From NCBI GenBank assembly GCA_943735955.1, contig OX030963.1, positions 3,956,658-4,020,657 of the forward strand: a stretch of DNA of 64,000 bases, given 5' to 3'. The DNA is from Piscicola geometra. Its lineage: Eukaryota; Annelida; Clitellata; Hirudinida; Piscicolidae. The translations under genes were made by a program, and so were the position numbers. How positions within the stretch are numbered: position 1 is the first letter of the stretch; each line of letters begins with the position of its first letter. The notes beneath the pieces are model-generated. The model was not told the DNA's origin and ran no database searches. It saw nothing but the letters and a program-made list of their open reading frames with translations. Positions 20,996 through 33,569 of the stretch are shown piece by piece.

Positions 20996-22497
20996 TCATT
21001 TCCTGGTTTTTGGTATACAGGCCAACTTTTCCTCTCCCGAGAGTGGGGTCTGTCTGAAAAGTCTCAATCTCTCTCTCCACTCCTTTCTATCATGAGCATC
21101 AGTGCTGCATGTTCCCAGATATTTGAGGTCTTTCTGCACTATCTCTTCCCACGTCTTCTTTGGCCTGCCTGGTCGTTTCGATCCCGAGACCTCCATTCTT
21201 CTAACCTTGTTGATCCATCCACCATCACGTTCCACATGCCCAAACCACCTGATTCTTCTTGCTTGCAGTACAGCACCAATATCCTGGATTCCAATCATTT
21301 TTTGGATCTCAACTGAACTGATGAGATTTTTTGATTTGATGTTGCACATCCAACGGATCATACCCGGTCGTTGCGTTGAAGGCGGTTGATTGTTTCTGTG
21401 GTGACAGCCCAAGTCTCAGAGGCGTGTAACATGAGGTGTACACACGACTTCTGGTTGGAAGTGGAAGGTGTCTGTTTGTCATTAGAGGAAGAAGTTGACG
21501 AAATTTTCCCCACACACACTTGCATCGGGTTATGACAGCATCCTCACAGCCTCCACCAGCAGACAGCATGTCACCTAAGTAGCAGAATTCATGAACGACT
21601 TCTAGTTTGTCTTCATCAACAAGAACTTCCACAATTGGTCTTCCGTCTATCGGTCGAGCACTGCCTTGACAGCGGGCACACTTGTAATTTGGGTCTGAGC
21701 GGAGGGAGCTTTAATGCCTGAGCATCTCTTGTGCACCCAGGATGAGCAACCGCTGCATAGAATGGAGTTTTTGCCGTTCCTTTAAGGCAGACTGCACATG
21801 GATACTTTCCAGATTTCTTGGTTAGTTCTAGATTCGCACCAGATACTAAAACTTTTGTTTTCCCCATATTAACTTTCAAGCTCTTTTTCTCCATTCCATT
21901 CTTCCATATCTTGACCTTAACAAGCAGCTCGTCCAGTGATTCAGCTATGGCTACAAAATCATCTGCGTACAACAGCTCCCATGGACAACCAGTGCAAAAC
22001 TTTATAGATAACGCTTCTAGCACGATGATGAATAATAGAGGGCTTAGGACCGAACTTTGATGCACCCCGACGCCCACTTCGAACTCGTCACTTAAAGCTT
22101 GACCAACCCTTACCTTGCTTTTCACCTCCGAATACATAAACTGTACCACTTTCATCAGCCACTCTTCGATACCGAGATTATGTAATGCCCACCATATCAC
22201 CTTCCTTGGGACACGGTCAAACGCCTTCTCAAGGTCGACGGTAGCTAAATAGAGTGGTTTGTTGGCAGCCAGGTACTTTTCCTGGATCTGACGGATGATG
22301 AAGATGGCATCAGTTGTTCTACGCCCTGGCATGAAGCCAAACTGCATCTCGTCAATCTTCGCACAGATCCTGATCAGTTCTTCTATCACGCGCTCCAGTA
22401 CTTTGAGTACTTGCTCTATCAGCTTCAAGCCCCTGTAGTCGTTCCTGTCGAGAGCATCTCCTTTCCTCTTGTAGAGGTTCACAATGAAACTCTTTTA
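20996..22497 (-). mobile_element. RTE-like LINE, 5'-truncated, decayed
   Basis: The minus strand encodes reverse transcriptase: DYRGLKLIEQVLKVLERVIE, MQFGFMPGRRTTDAIF, YLATVDLEKAFDRVPRKVI (motif A), HQSSVLSPLLFIIVLEALS (motif B, with HQSS instead of RQGS/PQGS) and LLYADDFVAIAES (motif C). A second frame gives the C-terminal RIRWFGHVERDGGW and KRPGRPKKTWEEIVQKDLK. Several frame changes make it a pseudogene, and the endonuclease is absent. It lies inside the inner end of the left inverted repeat arm. Confidence 0.88.
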
Positions 22498-22812
22498 AAA
22501 ATAGATAATCCTTATTTCATTTAGCCCATATGTTCACAGGAAATGAGTGCCCCCTCTCCCTTGGACCCTCCTGGATCCGCCCCTGGATACATCAATGGAA
22601 AACTCATCAAGAAAAAAAACTGATGTATGACACGATAAAACCAAAATGACACCTAAAGCAGATAGTTTTAGAAAAAAACAACGGCTTAACTGCCAGGGTC
22701 TCGAGAAATTTATTATTTTCTGTCGATCTGTCAGTCATTAAAAATTTATATTAAATGGTGGTCTTTGAAAGGAAACTTTTACATCAAAAAAGGATTCCTA
22801 CTGTCTAGATAA

Positions 22813-23534
22813 CAGTGTTATTTTTGTTTCATAAAGTAATTATAGTTTTTAATTCAGTTTCGTTTTGGAATTAATTAGTTTTTATTATCGTTTTCGTTTT
22901 GAAAATAATTAAAGTTTTTATTTTCGTTTTTGTTTTGAAAATAATTAAAGTTTTTATTTTCGTTTCAGTTTTGAAAATAATTTAAGTTTTTATTCTCATT
23001 TTAGTTTTGAAAATATATTAATTTACAACTTTGAACACTATTTTTTTTATCTAAAAAAATTACTTGATCATAAAATGAAACAGTAAAATAGAACTGTATA
23101 TTAACAACAAATGAGTTTTAAAAATTAACAGTCAATTGAAATATTATAAGAATTGAGTAAGTAAATTATTGAGTACTAACAAATTTGAACTATAGTAACA
23201 AATTTACGATTAAAATAAGTGATAATTTAATTGACAAAGTGAAGCGGTAATAAAATAACGTTTTATAAATGGCGCTACTTCCATAAAGCCCAAAGATAAT
23301 GTTTATAACATAGACATCTATTTTTATATAAATTATTCATTTGCATATTATGGCATACTTTGAAATTTATTTAATTTGCGTTTTGAAAATAATTATAGTT
23401 TTTATTTCAGTTTCGTTTTGGAAATAATTATAGTTTTTATTTTCGTTTTCATTTTGAAAATAAATTTAGTTTTTATTTTCGTTTTCGTGGAACGATTATT
23501 CAGAATTTTCGTTTTCGTTACGAAAATAACACTG
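22813..23534. mobile_element. hAT-type MITE, 722 bp, empty site known
   Basis: The ends cagtgttattttt and aaaataacactg are inverted copies. The flanks are ctagataa and ctaggtaa (8 bp, 7 identical). The duplicated flank of copy G1 near 13866 has the uninterrupted site. The interior is made of tagtttttattttcgttttc-type repeats and carries no transposase. Confidence 0.93.
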
Positions 23535-23752
23535 CTAGGTAATAGTTCTTTAATCTTTAATACTTCACTAAAACTGTTGAGGTTTGTTCCTTTATTCATT
23601 TAAGATTCATAAAATGAAAAGACTTTTTTAAAAACTTGTGTTTACATTACATTAAGCCAGTTTACTAGAAAAATTAAAATTTCAAGTTTTCTGAATCAGT
23701 TGGACCAGCTTATAGCAACAATTTGTCTATCGATCAATCAATCAATACATTT

Positions 23753-26700
23753 CTATAGCTCTTTCAACAAACCTTTAGTGCTAGAGCAAATATCTTCCTC
23801 TGAGATACTCTTCAAAATACTGAATGAACGGATGCCGAATCTCTGTGGTCTGTAAAAATCCAGTGATGTTGAGATGGTTGGGCTGATTGGTTGATTCAGC
23901 CCTGCTGTTGTAGTTGTAGCTGTGGTTTTAGTTGGAGCTGTAGTTGTAGTTGTAGCCTTGGATGTGTTTTTCAACATGCTATAATACCATGTTCTTTTTT
24001 TGATAAAATAGAATAATCTAACTGTAGAAATCGATACGATGTACAAGAACAATAGGACCGCCATAACCATTAAGAAGGTCAGAATGTCGTTCAGAAAAGC
24101 TGAAAGATTCAATAAAATTAACAAAACATAAAAACTTAAAATACAAGTATGTAAGTGCTATTGTAAAAAGGATGAATTGCGGACAGTGATGAAATCTTGA
24201 AAAACAAACCGAGTTTATTTGATGGTTGATACTGGAACCTGTCAGCCAGCAGAATGCAACGGTCAGATTCTCTCAGCGCACATTCAGCCAAACACTCATA
24301 ACTGCCAAACTTTTCGATTTGGTTCTCTCTCAAAACGGCGCTGTTGAACTCGGTTGTGACATTGCCGTCTTGGTGGAGCCACTTGTATGAGCAAGGGATG
24401 CCCTCACTGACGTGCGCTTGGCACGTGATGGTTTTTTTGTTGTAAAAAGTCATCGGGCGCAGGGAGTAGGAGGTCAGGAGGTCGCATGAGGTGTTCAAGG
24501 CGTCTGTAATGGTTCAGGTATTTTGCTTGCCCGTGAAGCAAAAAATCTCGTTAGATGAAATTATTAAAAAAAAGTGATCCAAATTCAGAGGACCCGGGAA
24601 TGTTCCCAAGCGTTCCCATTTGTTTAACCCTTGGTTAAAATACTGCATAGTGAAGAGGGCAAAATATATGTAATAACATCTTGTTGGCATTCATTTCTGA
24701 GTTTTGAAAAAAAAATTAAACATCGATTCAACTTTACCAAAGTTATAGGCAAATATAAAATAGCATGTTTTTTGGCCCACAGTGTACTATCCCAAACACT
24801 AACTAGGATTATAATTGCGTGTAACCGAAACCTTGGGATCAAGTTTTGAAGAGAAATGCCAAAGTCATGAATTAATCTATTTTTATAAATATGGATAACA
24901 AAAACTATAAATTGGGATTCATCAAAGGTGCCACTCACACAGCATCTTCAACGCAGGCAAGGTTTCGGAGCACTTCAGATCGCTTCCTTCCACATAACAC
25001 TCAAACTTTGCATTTTTCTTCTTCACTGGAATGTTGTTATTATACAGTTCCCATACTATTTTGTCTGACCGATCGTCTATAATCTTGCCTTTGTGCATTC
25101 CAGAATCACTCACCACCTCTCCATTCTGGTCTGTAACCCTCCATTTTACTGATGGCGTGAAACCATCGCGGCGCGCATGCGTGAGTGTGCACTTTCCACT
25201 CATTTTGCTCTGTTCAACTTCGGGACAGTTAGTCTCACCAATCATGGTTGTTGGTGCATTAATGTCACATTTCAGTTCTGTGAATAAATTTTTAATGTTA
25301 AGAAAAATAAATAATTAAATTATAAATTACTCAACTCACCACCAGTTATAAGATAATACTTCTTAATACTTGAATCACCATCTTTATTTATCACCAATCG
25401 AAAAATAGTTGGAGTTTCTTTTGACATGTATTCAATTTTGAAGAAGCATTTAGTACCATTACATGAGTATTTATATCCAGGAGCGCATTCATTGCCTTGC
25501 ATCGATTTCAAGATTGTTCCTGAATAATAAATAGTTTTACGGTATATCATATGAATTACAATAATCAAATTATTATAATTTGCTGAATTTTGAAAGATTT
25601 AATATTAAAATGTTTAGTGGATACCTTCAGTGGTCCACTCGTCTAATTCGCCTATTTCCTTATCATATTCAAATATGACAGGGTCTCCGTATTTCACAAG
25701 CAAAACTTCATCTTTTTCTGAAATGTTAAAATATTTATTTTCATAACTTTTTTAAAATATATATTTGATCAATTATGTTAATCTAAAATAAAATAAATCT
25801 AACGTTGTATTGAATTTCTAATTAGTAAAATTAAACTATAGATTATTTTGAGCTTTTTTATTTTAAACAGAATGTAAGCCCATCTCTCAATATCAACTAA
25901 TTTCAAGTTTTTTTATAGTTTTATAGTTTTATATTTTCTAAAACCAAAGGAATATGATGTAAGAATATATGTTACAGTCAAAACGCGTAACCAGTCATTT
26001 CGCGTAAAGCCTGAAAATTGCTTCACCATATTTCACAGTTTGACTGCAATGAAACATTCAGTTTTTTATTAAGCTCTTTTCATTCATACGTTTCGATTAT
26101 TTAAGAATAAAAACTTTCACTTATTAAAACTGGAATTTTTCAGATTTTTAATTATACGTTTCCAAAATTGATAAGAATAATTAAAAAGAAGTTTGGAGAA
26201 ATCTCGAAGATGGTAGACATTTCTTTCAAACAATTGTTCAAAAACAATTTTAAAAAGAGTTTCAAATTAAACTTAAAAATAATATGTGGGTCCTATATGG
26301 GTTCTATATAGGCTAAATGGGCTTTAAAAAACTATTTCTAAGTGTTTTCAAGGAAAGCCTATGTGGGTCGTATATGGGTCTTATATGGGCTAAATGGGCT
26401 TTAAGAGAAGAAAATGTTCTAAATTTTCACAAGGAAAGCCTATGTGGGTCCTATATGGGCTTTAAAGAGAAACATTTTTAAAAGTGTTTACAAGGAAAGT
26501 CTATGTGGGTCCTATATGGGCTAAATGGGCTTTAAAGAGCGAAAATGTTCTAAGTGTTCACAAGGAAAGTCTATGTGGGTCCTATATGGGCTAAATAGGC
26601 TTTAAAATAATAATAAAATTCCAAAGTGTATTCGGCTGATAGAGTTCAATACAGTCACAACCAACATAAAAATCCCTACACGAAAACACACACACAAGTT

Positions 26701-29700
26701 AATTCAAACATCAACTTTAAACCCTCCCGAACACACCATGAAAGAATATAATACACAGTACGATATCAACAACCACACCACATCGACATCGTACCCACAG
26801 CCACAACCGACAACAAGAACTAGACTACTAATAAAACCAAGCCAGCACCACATCAAGACTAATAGAAAGATCTAATTGATTCGATTAAAAAGTGAGAAGA
26901 TGAAATATCAATCGTTAAAGATATAGCAGGAAAGTCACACCTAGACCATCGATACAAATACACATACTTACACAAACATGCACGTTGTAAAACGAGATTA
27001 TCATTACAATAAAAAAATACCTCCACTAACACAACATCAAATAATAAAACACGCTACAATAATAACAACCACACTACATTGACAAAATATCCACAACCAC
27101 AACCTACAACCAACACATCATGACTACAAACAAATTCTAACCTAGAACCACTTTAAGACGAATAACAAGAACTAGGTGATTCAAAGGGAGACGGATAAGA
27201 TAAAGTGACAACCGATAAACATACATTTATAACTCACATCCCAACCTGCGATATAAATTATACACACACACACAGACAAATACGATGAATAAACACATAA
27301 ATGAATTTATTACTAAATGAAAGAATTAAACTATTAAGACTGATCAGACACGGCCTTTAGATGATCAAATCATAAAATCTGAAGACTACTTTAAACACAA
27401 AACATACCCTAATAGAAACCTTTATCTGACAAATAATAACACCATACCAAAAGACAAAACCAAACGATATAATTAAAAGATAGAGACATACTTAACAAAC
27501 AGAAAAAGACACACAAATACACCCACACATACATTCTATCACTCCTCGGACAAAGCCACATCATAAAGTCGTGCATTAGCACAACGAGTATCCACTGTTA
27601 AAGACACAAGATAAACTTTCACTAATTACTACACATTATCTTAAACCTTTTCATATATTTACATATATTGTTTAATTTGGCAATATTTTTACCTACAGTG
27701 TTATTTCTTGGGGACTTTGTTGGAAAAACCGACGAGTAACGAGCCACTGCACTTCAATGAATATATTCAATTAAGAGGGCCGGAAAGGAAAAAGAGCCTT
27801 TGGCACCACACATTTTTTCAATTTTATATACCGTAAGTTGTTAGATACTTATAATAATACTGTTTCATTATACTCTCATCATGATTTATTATCCTATGTT
27901 AAGTTTCAGTTATTTAATTCATCAATAAATTATTCGCAACAGGTTCTGTCAAAACCAACTCATCGATGCCTCAAAAAAACAAAAGAGAAATCGACGTACA
28001 CGTGTCGATTCACCCCTTAACCGATTCACCCATTAACCAATTTACCCCTAAACCGATTCACCCCATAACCGATTCAACCTTCAACCAATACACCTCTCAA
28101 CCTATTTACCCTTCAAAACAGTTAAAAAGGGACTTTATTTTTTAAATACATAATTTTCTGAATACTAAACAGATAAAACGGACTTAAAATATTATACCTA
28201 TGAAATATAATGAACTATCAAATATAAATGAAATTTAAAATATAAATAAAATTTAAAATATAAATAAAATTTAAAATATAAATAAAATTTAAAATATAAA
28301 TGAAATTTAAAATATAAATGAAATTTAAAATATGAATGAAATTTAAAATATGAATGAAATTTTAAATATAAATGAAATTTAAAATATAAATGAAATTTAA
28401 AATATAAATGAAATTTAAAATATAAATGAAATTTAAAATATAAATAAATTAAATTTTAAAAAAAATAATTTAAAATATAGAAAAATTTATTAAGTTTAAA
28501 ATATAAATATATTTAATTAAATACAATTTTTTGCACAATGTTAGTCTTTTCAAAAGAATGCTTATTTTAATGTAAAATGAAACTAGTACTAAAAATACAA
28601 ACCAGAGTCTAAGTCTCTGTATATTTAACTAAAACTTTTTTTTCGAATTATTAAACTATCTTATTTATATTATTAAACTATACTATTTATATTATTAAAC
28701 TATACTATTTATATTATTAAACTATACTATTTATATTATTAAACTATACTATTTATATTATTAAACTATACTATTTATATTATTAAACTATACTATTTAT
28801 ATTATTAAACTATTTTATTTTAATTCTTAAATGTTTGTAATAAACTTTTAGAAAATATTTTATAAATTATAGAAACATTACTTGGTAGTGTTGGTATGTT
28901 TTAGGAGACACAATAATTTATTTAATAATTTTATTCTTCTTTAATAATTTTATTCTTATTTAATAATTTTATTCTTATTTAATAATTTTATTCTTATTTA
29001 ATAATTTTATTCTTATTTAATAATTTTATTCTTATTTAATAATTTTATTCTTATTTAATAATTTTATTCTTATTTAATAATTTTATTCTTATTTAATAAT
29101 TTTATTCTTATTTAATAATTTTATTCTTATTTAATAATTTATTCTTATTTAATAATTTTATTCTTATTTATTAATTTTATTCTTATTTAATAATTTTATT
29201 CTTATTTAATAATTTTATTCCTATTTAATAATTTTATTCTTATTTAATAATTTTATTCTTGTTTAAGAATTTTATTCTTATTTAAGAATTTTATTCTTAT
29301 TTAAGAATTTTATTCTTATTTAATAATTTTATTCTTATTTAATAATTTTATTCTTTTTTAATAATTTTATTCTTATTTAATAATTTTATTCTTATTTAAG
29401 AATTTTATTCTTATTTAAGAATTTTATTCTTATTTAAGAATTTTATTCTTATTTAAGAATTTTATTCTTATTTAAGAATTTTATTCTTATTTAAGAATTT
29501 TATTTTTATTTAAGAATTTTATTCTTATTTAAGAATTTTATTCTTATTTAAGAATTTTATTCTTATTTAAGAATTTTATTCTTATTTAAGAATTTTATTC
29601 TTATTTAAGAATTTTATTCTTATTTAAGAATTTTATTCTTATTTAAGAATTTTATTCTTATTTAAGAATTTTATTCTTATTTAAGAATTTTATTCTTATT

Positions 29701-32029
29701 TAAGAATTTTATTCTTATTTAAGAATTTTATTCTTATTTAAGAATTTTATTCTTATTTAAGAATTTTATTCTTATTTAAGAATTTTATTCTTATTTAAGA
29801 ATTTTATTCTTATTTAAGAATTTTATTCTTATTTAAGAATTTTATTCTTATTTAAGAATTTTATTCTTATTTAAGAATTTTATTCTTATTTAAGAATTTT
29901 ATTCTTATTTAAGAATTTTATTCTTATTTAAGAATTTTATTCTTATTTAAGAATTTTATTCTTATTTAAGAATTTTATTCTTATTTAAGAATTTTATTCT
30001 TATTTAAGAATTTTATTCTTATTTAAGAATTTTATTCTTATTTAAGAATTTTATTCTTATTTAAGAATTTTATTCTTATTTAAGAATTTTATTCTTATTT
30101 AATAATTTTATTCTTATTTAAGAATTTTATTCTTATTTAATAATTTTATTCTTATTTAATAATTTTATTCTTATTTAATAATTTTATTCTTATTTAATAA
30201 TTTTATTCTTATTTAATAATTTTATTCCTATTTAATAATTTTATTCTTATTTAAGAATTTTATTCTTATTTAAGAATTTTATTCTTATTTAAGAATTTTA
30301 TTCTTATTTAAGAATTTTATTCTTATTTAAGAATTTTATTCTTATTTAAGAATTTTATTCTTATTTAAGAATTTTATTCTTATTTAAGAATTTTATTCTT
30401 ATTTAAGAATTTTATTCTTATTTAAGAATTTTATTCTTATTTAAGAATTTTATTTTTATTTAAGAATTTTATTTTTATTTAAGAATTTTATTCTTATTTA
30501 AGAATTTTATTCTTATTTAAGAACTTTATTCTTATTTAAGAATTTTATTCTTATTTAAGAATTTTATTCTTATTTAATAATTTTATTCTTATTTAAGAAT
30601 TTTATTCTTATTTAATAATTTTATTCTTATTTAAGAATTTTATTCTTATTTAAGAATTTTATTCTTATTTAAGAATTTTATTCTTATTTAAGAATTTTAT
30701 TCTTATTTAAGAATTTTATTCTTATTTAAGAATTTTATTCTTATTTAAGAATTTTATTTTTATTTAAGAATTTTATTCTTATTTAAGAATTTTATTCTTA
30801 TTTAAGAATTTTATTCTTATTTAAGAATTTTATTCTTATTTAAGAATTTTATTCTTATTTAAGAATTTTATTCTTATTTAAGAATTTTATTCTTATTTAA
30901 GAATTTTATTCTTATTTAAGAATTTTATTCTTATTTAAGAATTTTATTCTTATTTAAGAATTTTATTCTTATTTAAGAATTTTATTCTTATTTAAGAATT
31001 TTATTCTTATTTAAGAATTTTATTCTTATTTAAGAATTTTATTCTTATTTAAGAATTTTTTATTTATTTTATCACTTTCCATTTATTTTATCATTTTTCA
31101 TATATTTTATCATTTTTCATTTATTTTATCATTTTTCATTTATTTTATCATTTTTCATTTATTTTATCATTTTTCATTTATTTTATCATTTTTCATTTAT
31201 TTTATAATTTTTCATTTATTTTATAATTTTTCATTTATTTTATAATTTTTCATTTATTTTATCATTTTTCATTTATTTTATCATTTTTCATTTATTTTAT
31301 AATTTTTCATTCATTTTATAATTTTTCATTTATTTTATAATTTTTTACTTATTTTATAATTTTTCATTTATTTTATAATTTTTCATTTTTTTAATAATTT
31401 TTCATTTATTTTATAATTTTTCATTTATTTTATAATTTTTCATTTATTTTATAATTTTTCATTTATTTTATAATTTTTCATTTATTTTATAATTTTTCAT
31501 TTATTTTATAATTTTTCATTTATTTTATAATTTTTCATTTATTTTATAATTTTACATTTATTTTATAATTTTTTTATTATTTTATAATTTTCTTTTTATT
31601 TAATTAATTTTTATTTTATTTTATTTATTTTATCAATTTTTTTACATTTATTTATTTACTTAATTTTTTTTATAGTTTTTCATTTGTTTAAAAAAATTAA
31701 CAGATTTTTATTTTTTAAAATTTTATTTTTTCATTTTTTTAGAAATTATAGTTTTTTATTTTGTTAAAATTATAGTTTTATTATTTTTTATTTATTTTAT
31801 TTTTTTACTTTTTAATTAATTATAGTTTTTTTTTCAATTATAGTTTTTTATTTTTAAAAAATTATTATTTTATTCCAGCAAAATACTTTAAAAAATGAAG
31901 TCCGTTTTTAACTATTTTGAAGAGTGATTGATTGATGAAGAATAGAAGCTCTAAATATTGGAGCTTACCTGTCGTGTTGCAGAGAGCAACGCATGTGAGG
32001 GTGCCGATGAGAAGTTTAAGCCAAAACAT
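23753..32029 (-). CDS. Ig-like type I membrane receptor, copy G2, complete model (437 aa)
   Basis: Six exons join without a stop: signal 31969-32029, D1a 25625-25717, D1b 25340-25519, D2 24939-25277, D3 24210-24503, TM/tail 23753-24099. All introns are phase 1 and the total is 1314 coding bases. The signal peptide is MFWLKLLIGTLTCVALCNTT. D1 (residues 21-111) is Ig-like but lacks the standard B/F-strand Cys pair. It carries CAPGYKYSCNGTKC. D2 (112-224) has the C...W...C pattern (GKCTLTHA, VKWRVTD, FECYVEG). D3 (225-322) has TITCQAHV, YKWLHQDG and YECLAEC. The TM is about residues 328-352, then YFIKKRTWYYSMLKN and a short Thr-rich stretch. The last residues and stop come from a LINE tail. The family is not one I can name. 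By architecture it resembles allorecognition or innate immune receptors, which is inference only. The first intron is 6.25 kb and holds four satellite arrays. Confidence 0.85.
24504..24938. other. G2 intron between D2 and D3
   Basis: No conserved element was recognised beyond the shared receptor intron sequence. The corresponding intron of G3 carries the 4.2-kb RTE-like insertion. A duplicated stretch near 24790-24905 matches 42945-43040. Confidence 0.6.
26285..27640 (-). repeat. Right arm of the large inverted repeat
   Basis: This is the reverse-complement partner of 18140-18197 plus 19767-20995. The inner part (26285-26610) is an array of roughly 85-90-bp units with gggtcctatatgggctaaat. 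The outer end near aattactacac at 27640 marks the limit of homology. It lies in the first intron of G2. Confidence 0.88.
27641..28180 (+). other. Short coding-like stretch of unknown origin, then ttcaccc-type repeats
   Basis: After a CAG at about 27700 the plus strand reads CYFLGTLLEKPTSNEPLHF then NEYIQLRGPERKKSLWHH without a stop for about 45 codons. It is more GC-rich than its surroundings. I do not recognise it. It could be an exon or a transposon remnant. At 28010-28110 there is a short degenerate array of ttaaccgattcaccc. Confidence 0.3.
28190..28460. repeat. 19-bp AT-rich minisatellite (aaatttaaaatataaatga)
   Basis: About 13 units with small variants (ataaa, atgaa). Located in the first intron of G2. 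Confidence 0.92.
28640..28815. repeat. 22-bp minisatellite (tattattaaactatactatt)
   Basis: About eight nearly identical units lie in the first intron of G2. Confidence 0.92.
28915..31060. repeat. 19-bp satellite array, about 110 units, two alternating variants
   Basis: The unit is ttcttatttaagaatttta, which includes the inverted motif TTCTTA-TT-TAAGAA. A variant with taataa replaces taagaa in blocks at about 28915-29260 and 30105-30240, and as scattered units. The array is very uniform, which implies recent amplification or homogenisation. Confidence 0.97.
31061..31580. repeat. 18-bp AT-rich minisatellite (tttcatttattttataatt)
   Basis: About 28 units in two variants (atcatt and ataatt) directly follow the 19-bp array. 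31581-31930 is further AT-rich sequence with no features. Confidence 0.93.
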
Positions 32030-32570
32030 TTTGGTATGAATTTATCAAAATATTGTCAACTTCACTATTTTATTTGTTCAAAAATAAATTCAAAGATTAT
32101 TTTAATAGAAATTTGTCTTCAATTTGATATTATTTAATCCAAGTTAATTATTTTAAAGTTTAGGTTTTGATTAAATGTTGCAGAAAAACAAATTTTAACT
32201 CATGTTTAAAGACCTATTTGTATTAAATTATTGTTTGCAAGAGGGGCATTGTGCAAACTTTTGGTTTTATGTATCCACCTTGCTATCGCACACTATATAA
32301 AGTTACGAGTCCTTTGATTTATTATATTCGCCTATCAGCACTTGACTAAATATAGATATATGTATGTGTATATATGTTACATTCAAATAATTTAACTAAA
32401 GACTCATTTAAAGTCAATTATATTCAAAAGAAATTCTCAATATGTGTATATTATATACTATATATAAAATAATATAAAAGAAAGTAAGGAAAATAACAAT
32501 TAGTATAGTTGAGATTTTTTTAGATTAAATAATTATGAAACTTTCTGGTGATGATAATGATGAAACTTTC

Positions 32571-32795
<225 letters not shown>

Positions 32796-33004
32796 GAAGA
32801 GCATTATTATAGTGTCGTAAAACCCAAACAGGTGTGTGAAGAGGGTTGTTGAAGAGAGAGAATAAAAGATATGATACAGAGTGATGATTATATAAGATGG
32901 GGAAGAGAAAAGGTGGGTGGTGAGGTGTTGTGCTTATTGTAATCTGTAGTGATAAAGGTCTTGCCAATTTAGGTTTAAAATATATGATTACGATGATAAA
33001 AATG

Positions 33005-33440
33005 AAGATATAATAATGATGAAACTTTCTGGTGATGATAATGATGAAACTTTCTGGTGATGATAATGATGAAACTTTCTGGTGATAATAATGATGAAAC
33101 TTTCTGGTGATGATAATGATGAAACTTTCTGGTGATGATAATGATGAAACTTTCTGATGATGGTAATGATGAAACTTTCTGGGGATGATACTGATGAAAC
33201 TTTCTGGTGATGATCCTGATGAAACTTTCTGTTGGGTGGGTGAAGGAGGGGAGAAGGTGGGTGTGTGAAGGAGGGGAGAAGGTGGGTGGGTGAAGGAGGG
33301 GAGAAGGTGGGTGGGTGGGTGAGGGAGGGGAGAAGGTGGGTGGGTGAGTGAGGGAGGGAGATGAGGTTGGTGCGGGAGGGGAAAAGGGTGTGGGTGGAAG
33401 AGAAATGGTTGGGTGAAAGAGGGTTGAGAAGGGTGAAGAT
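33005..33440. repeat. 25-bp (gatgataatgatgaaacttt) array followed by a G-rich array
   Basis: 33010-33230 has about nine units ending in ctggt. 33233-33440 has units of the type gggtgggtgaaggaggggag with many runs of three to four Gs on the plus strand. Both precede the first CCT exon at 33570. Confidence 0.93.
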
Positions 33441-33569
33441 AGATGGTTTAAATGGTTAGTGGAGTTGGTTTGCACCAAACACACACACACTACACACACT
33501 GCCACACCTACATAACACAAACACACACTCACAGCAACCCAAAAACAAACACACACACAGCCAGGTCAG

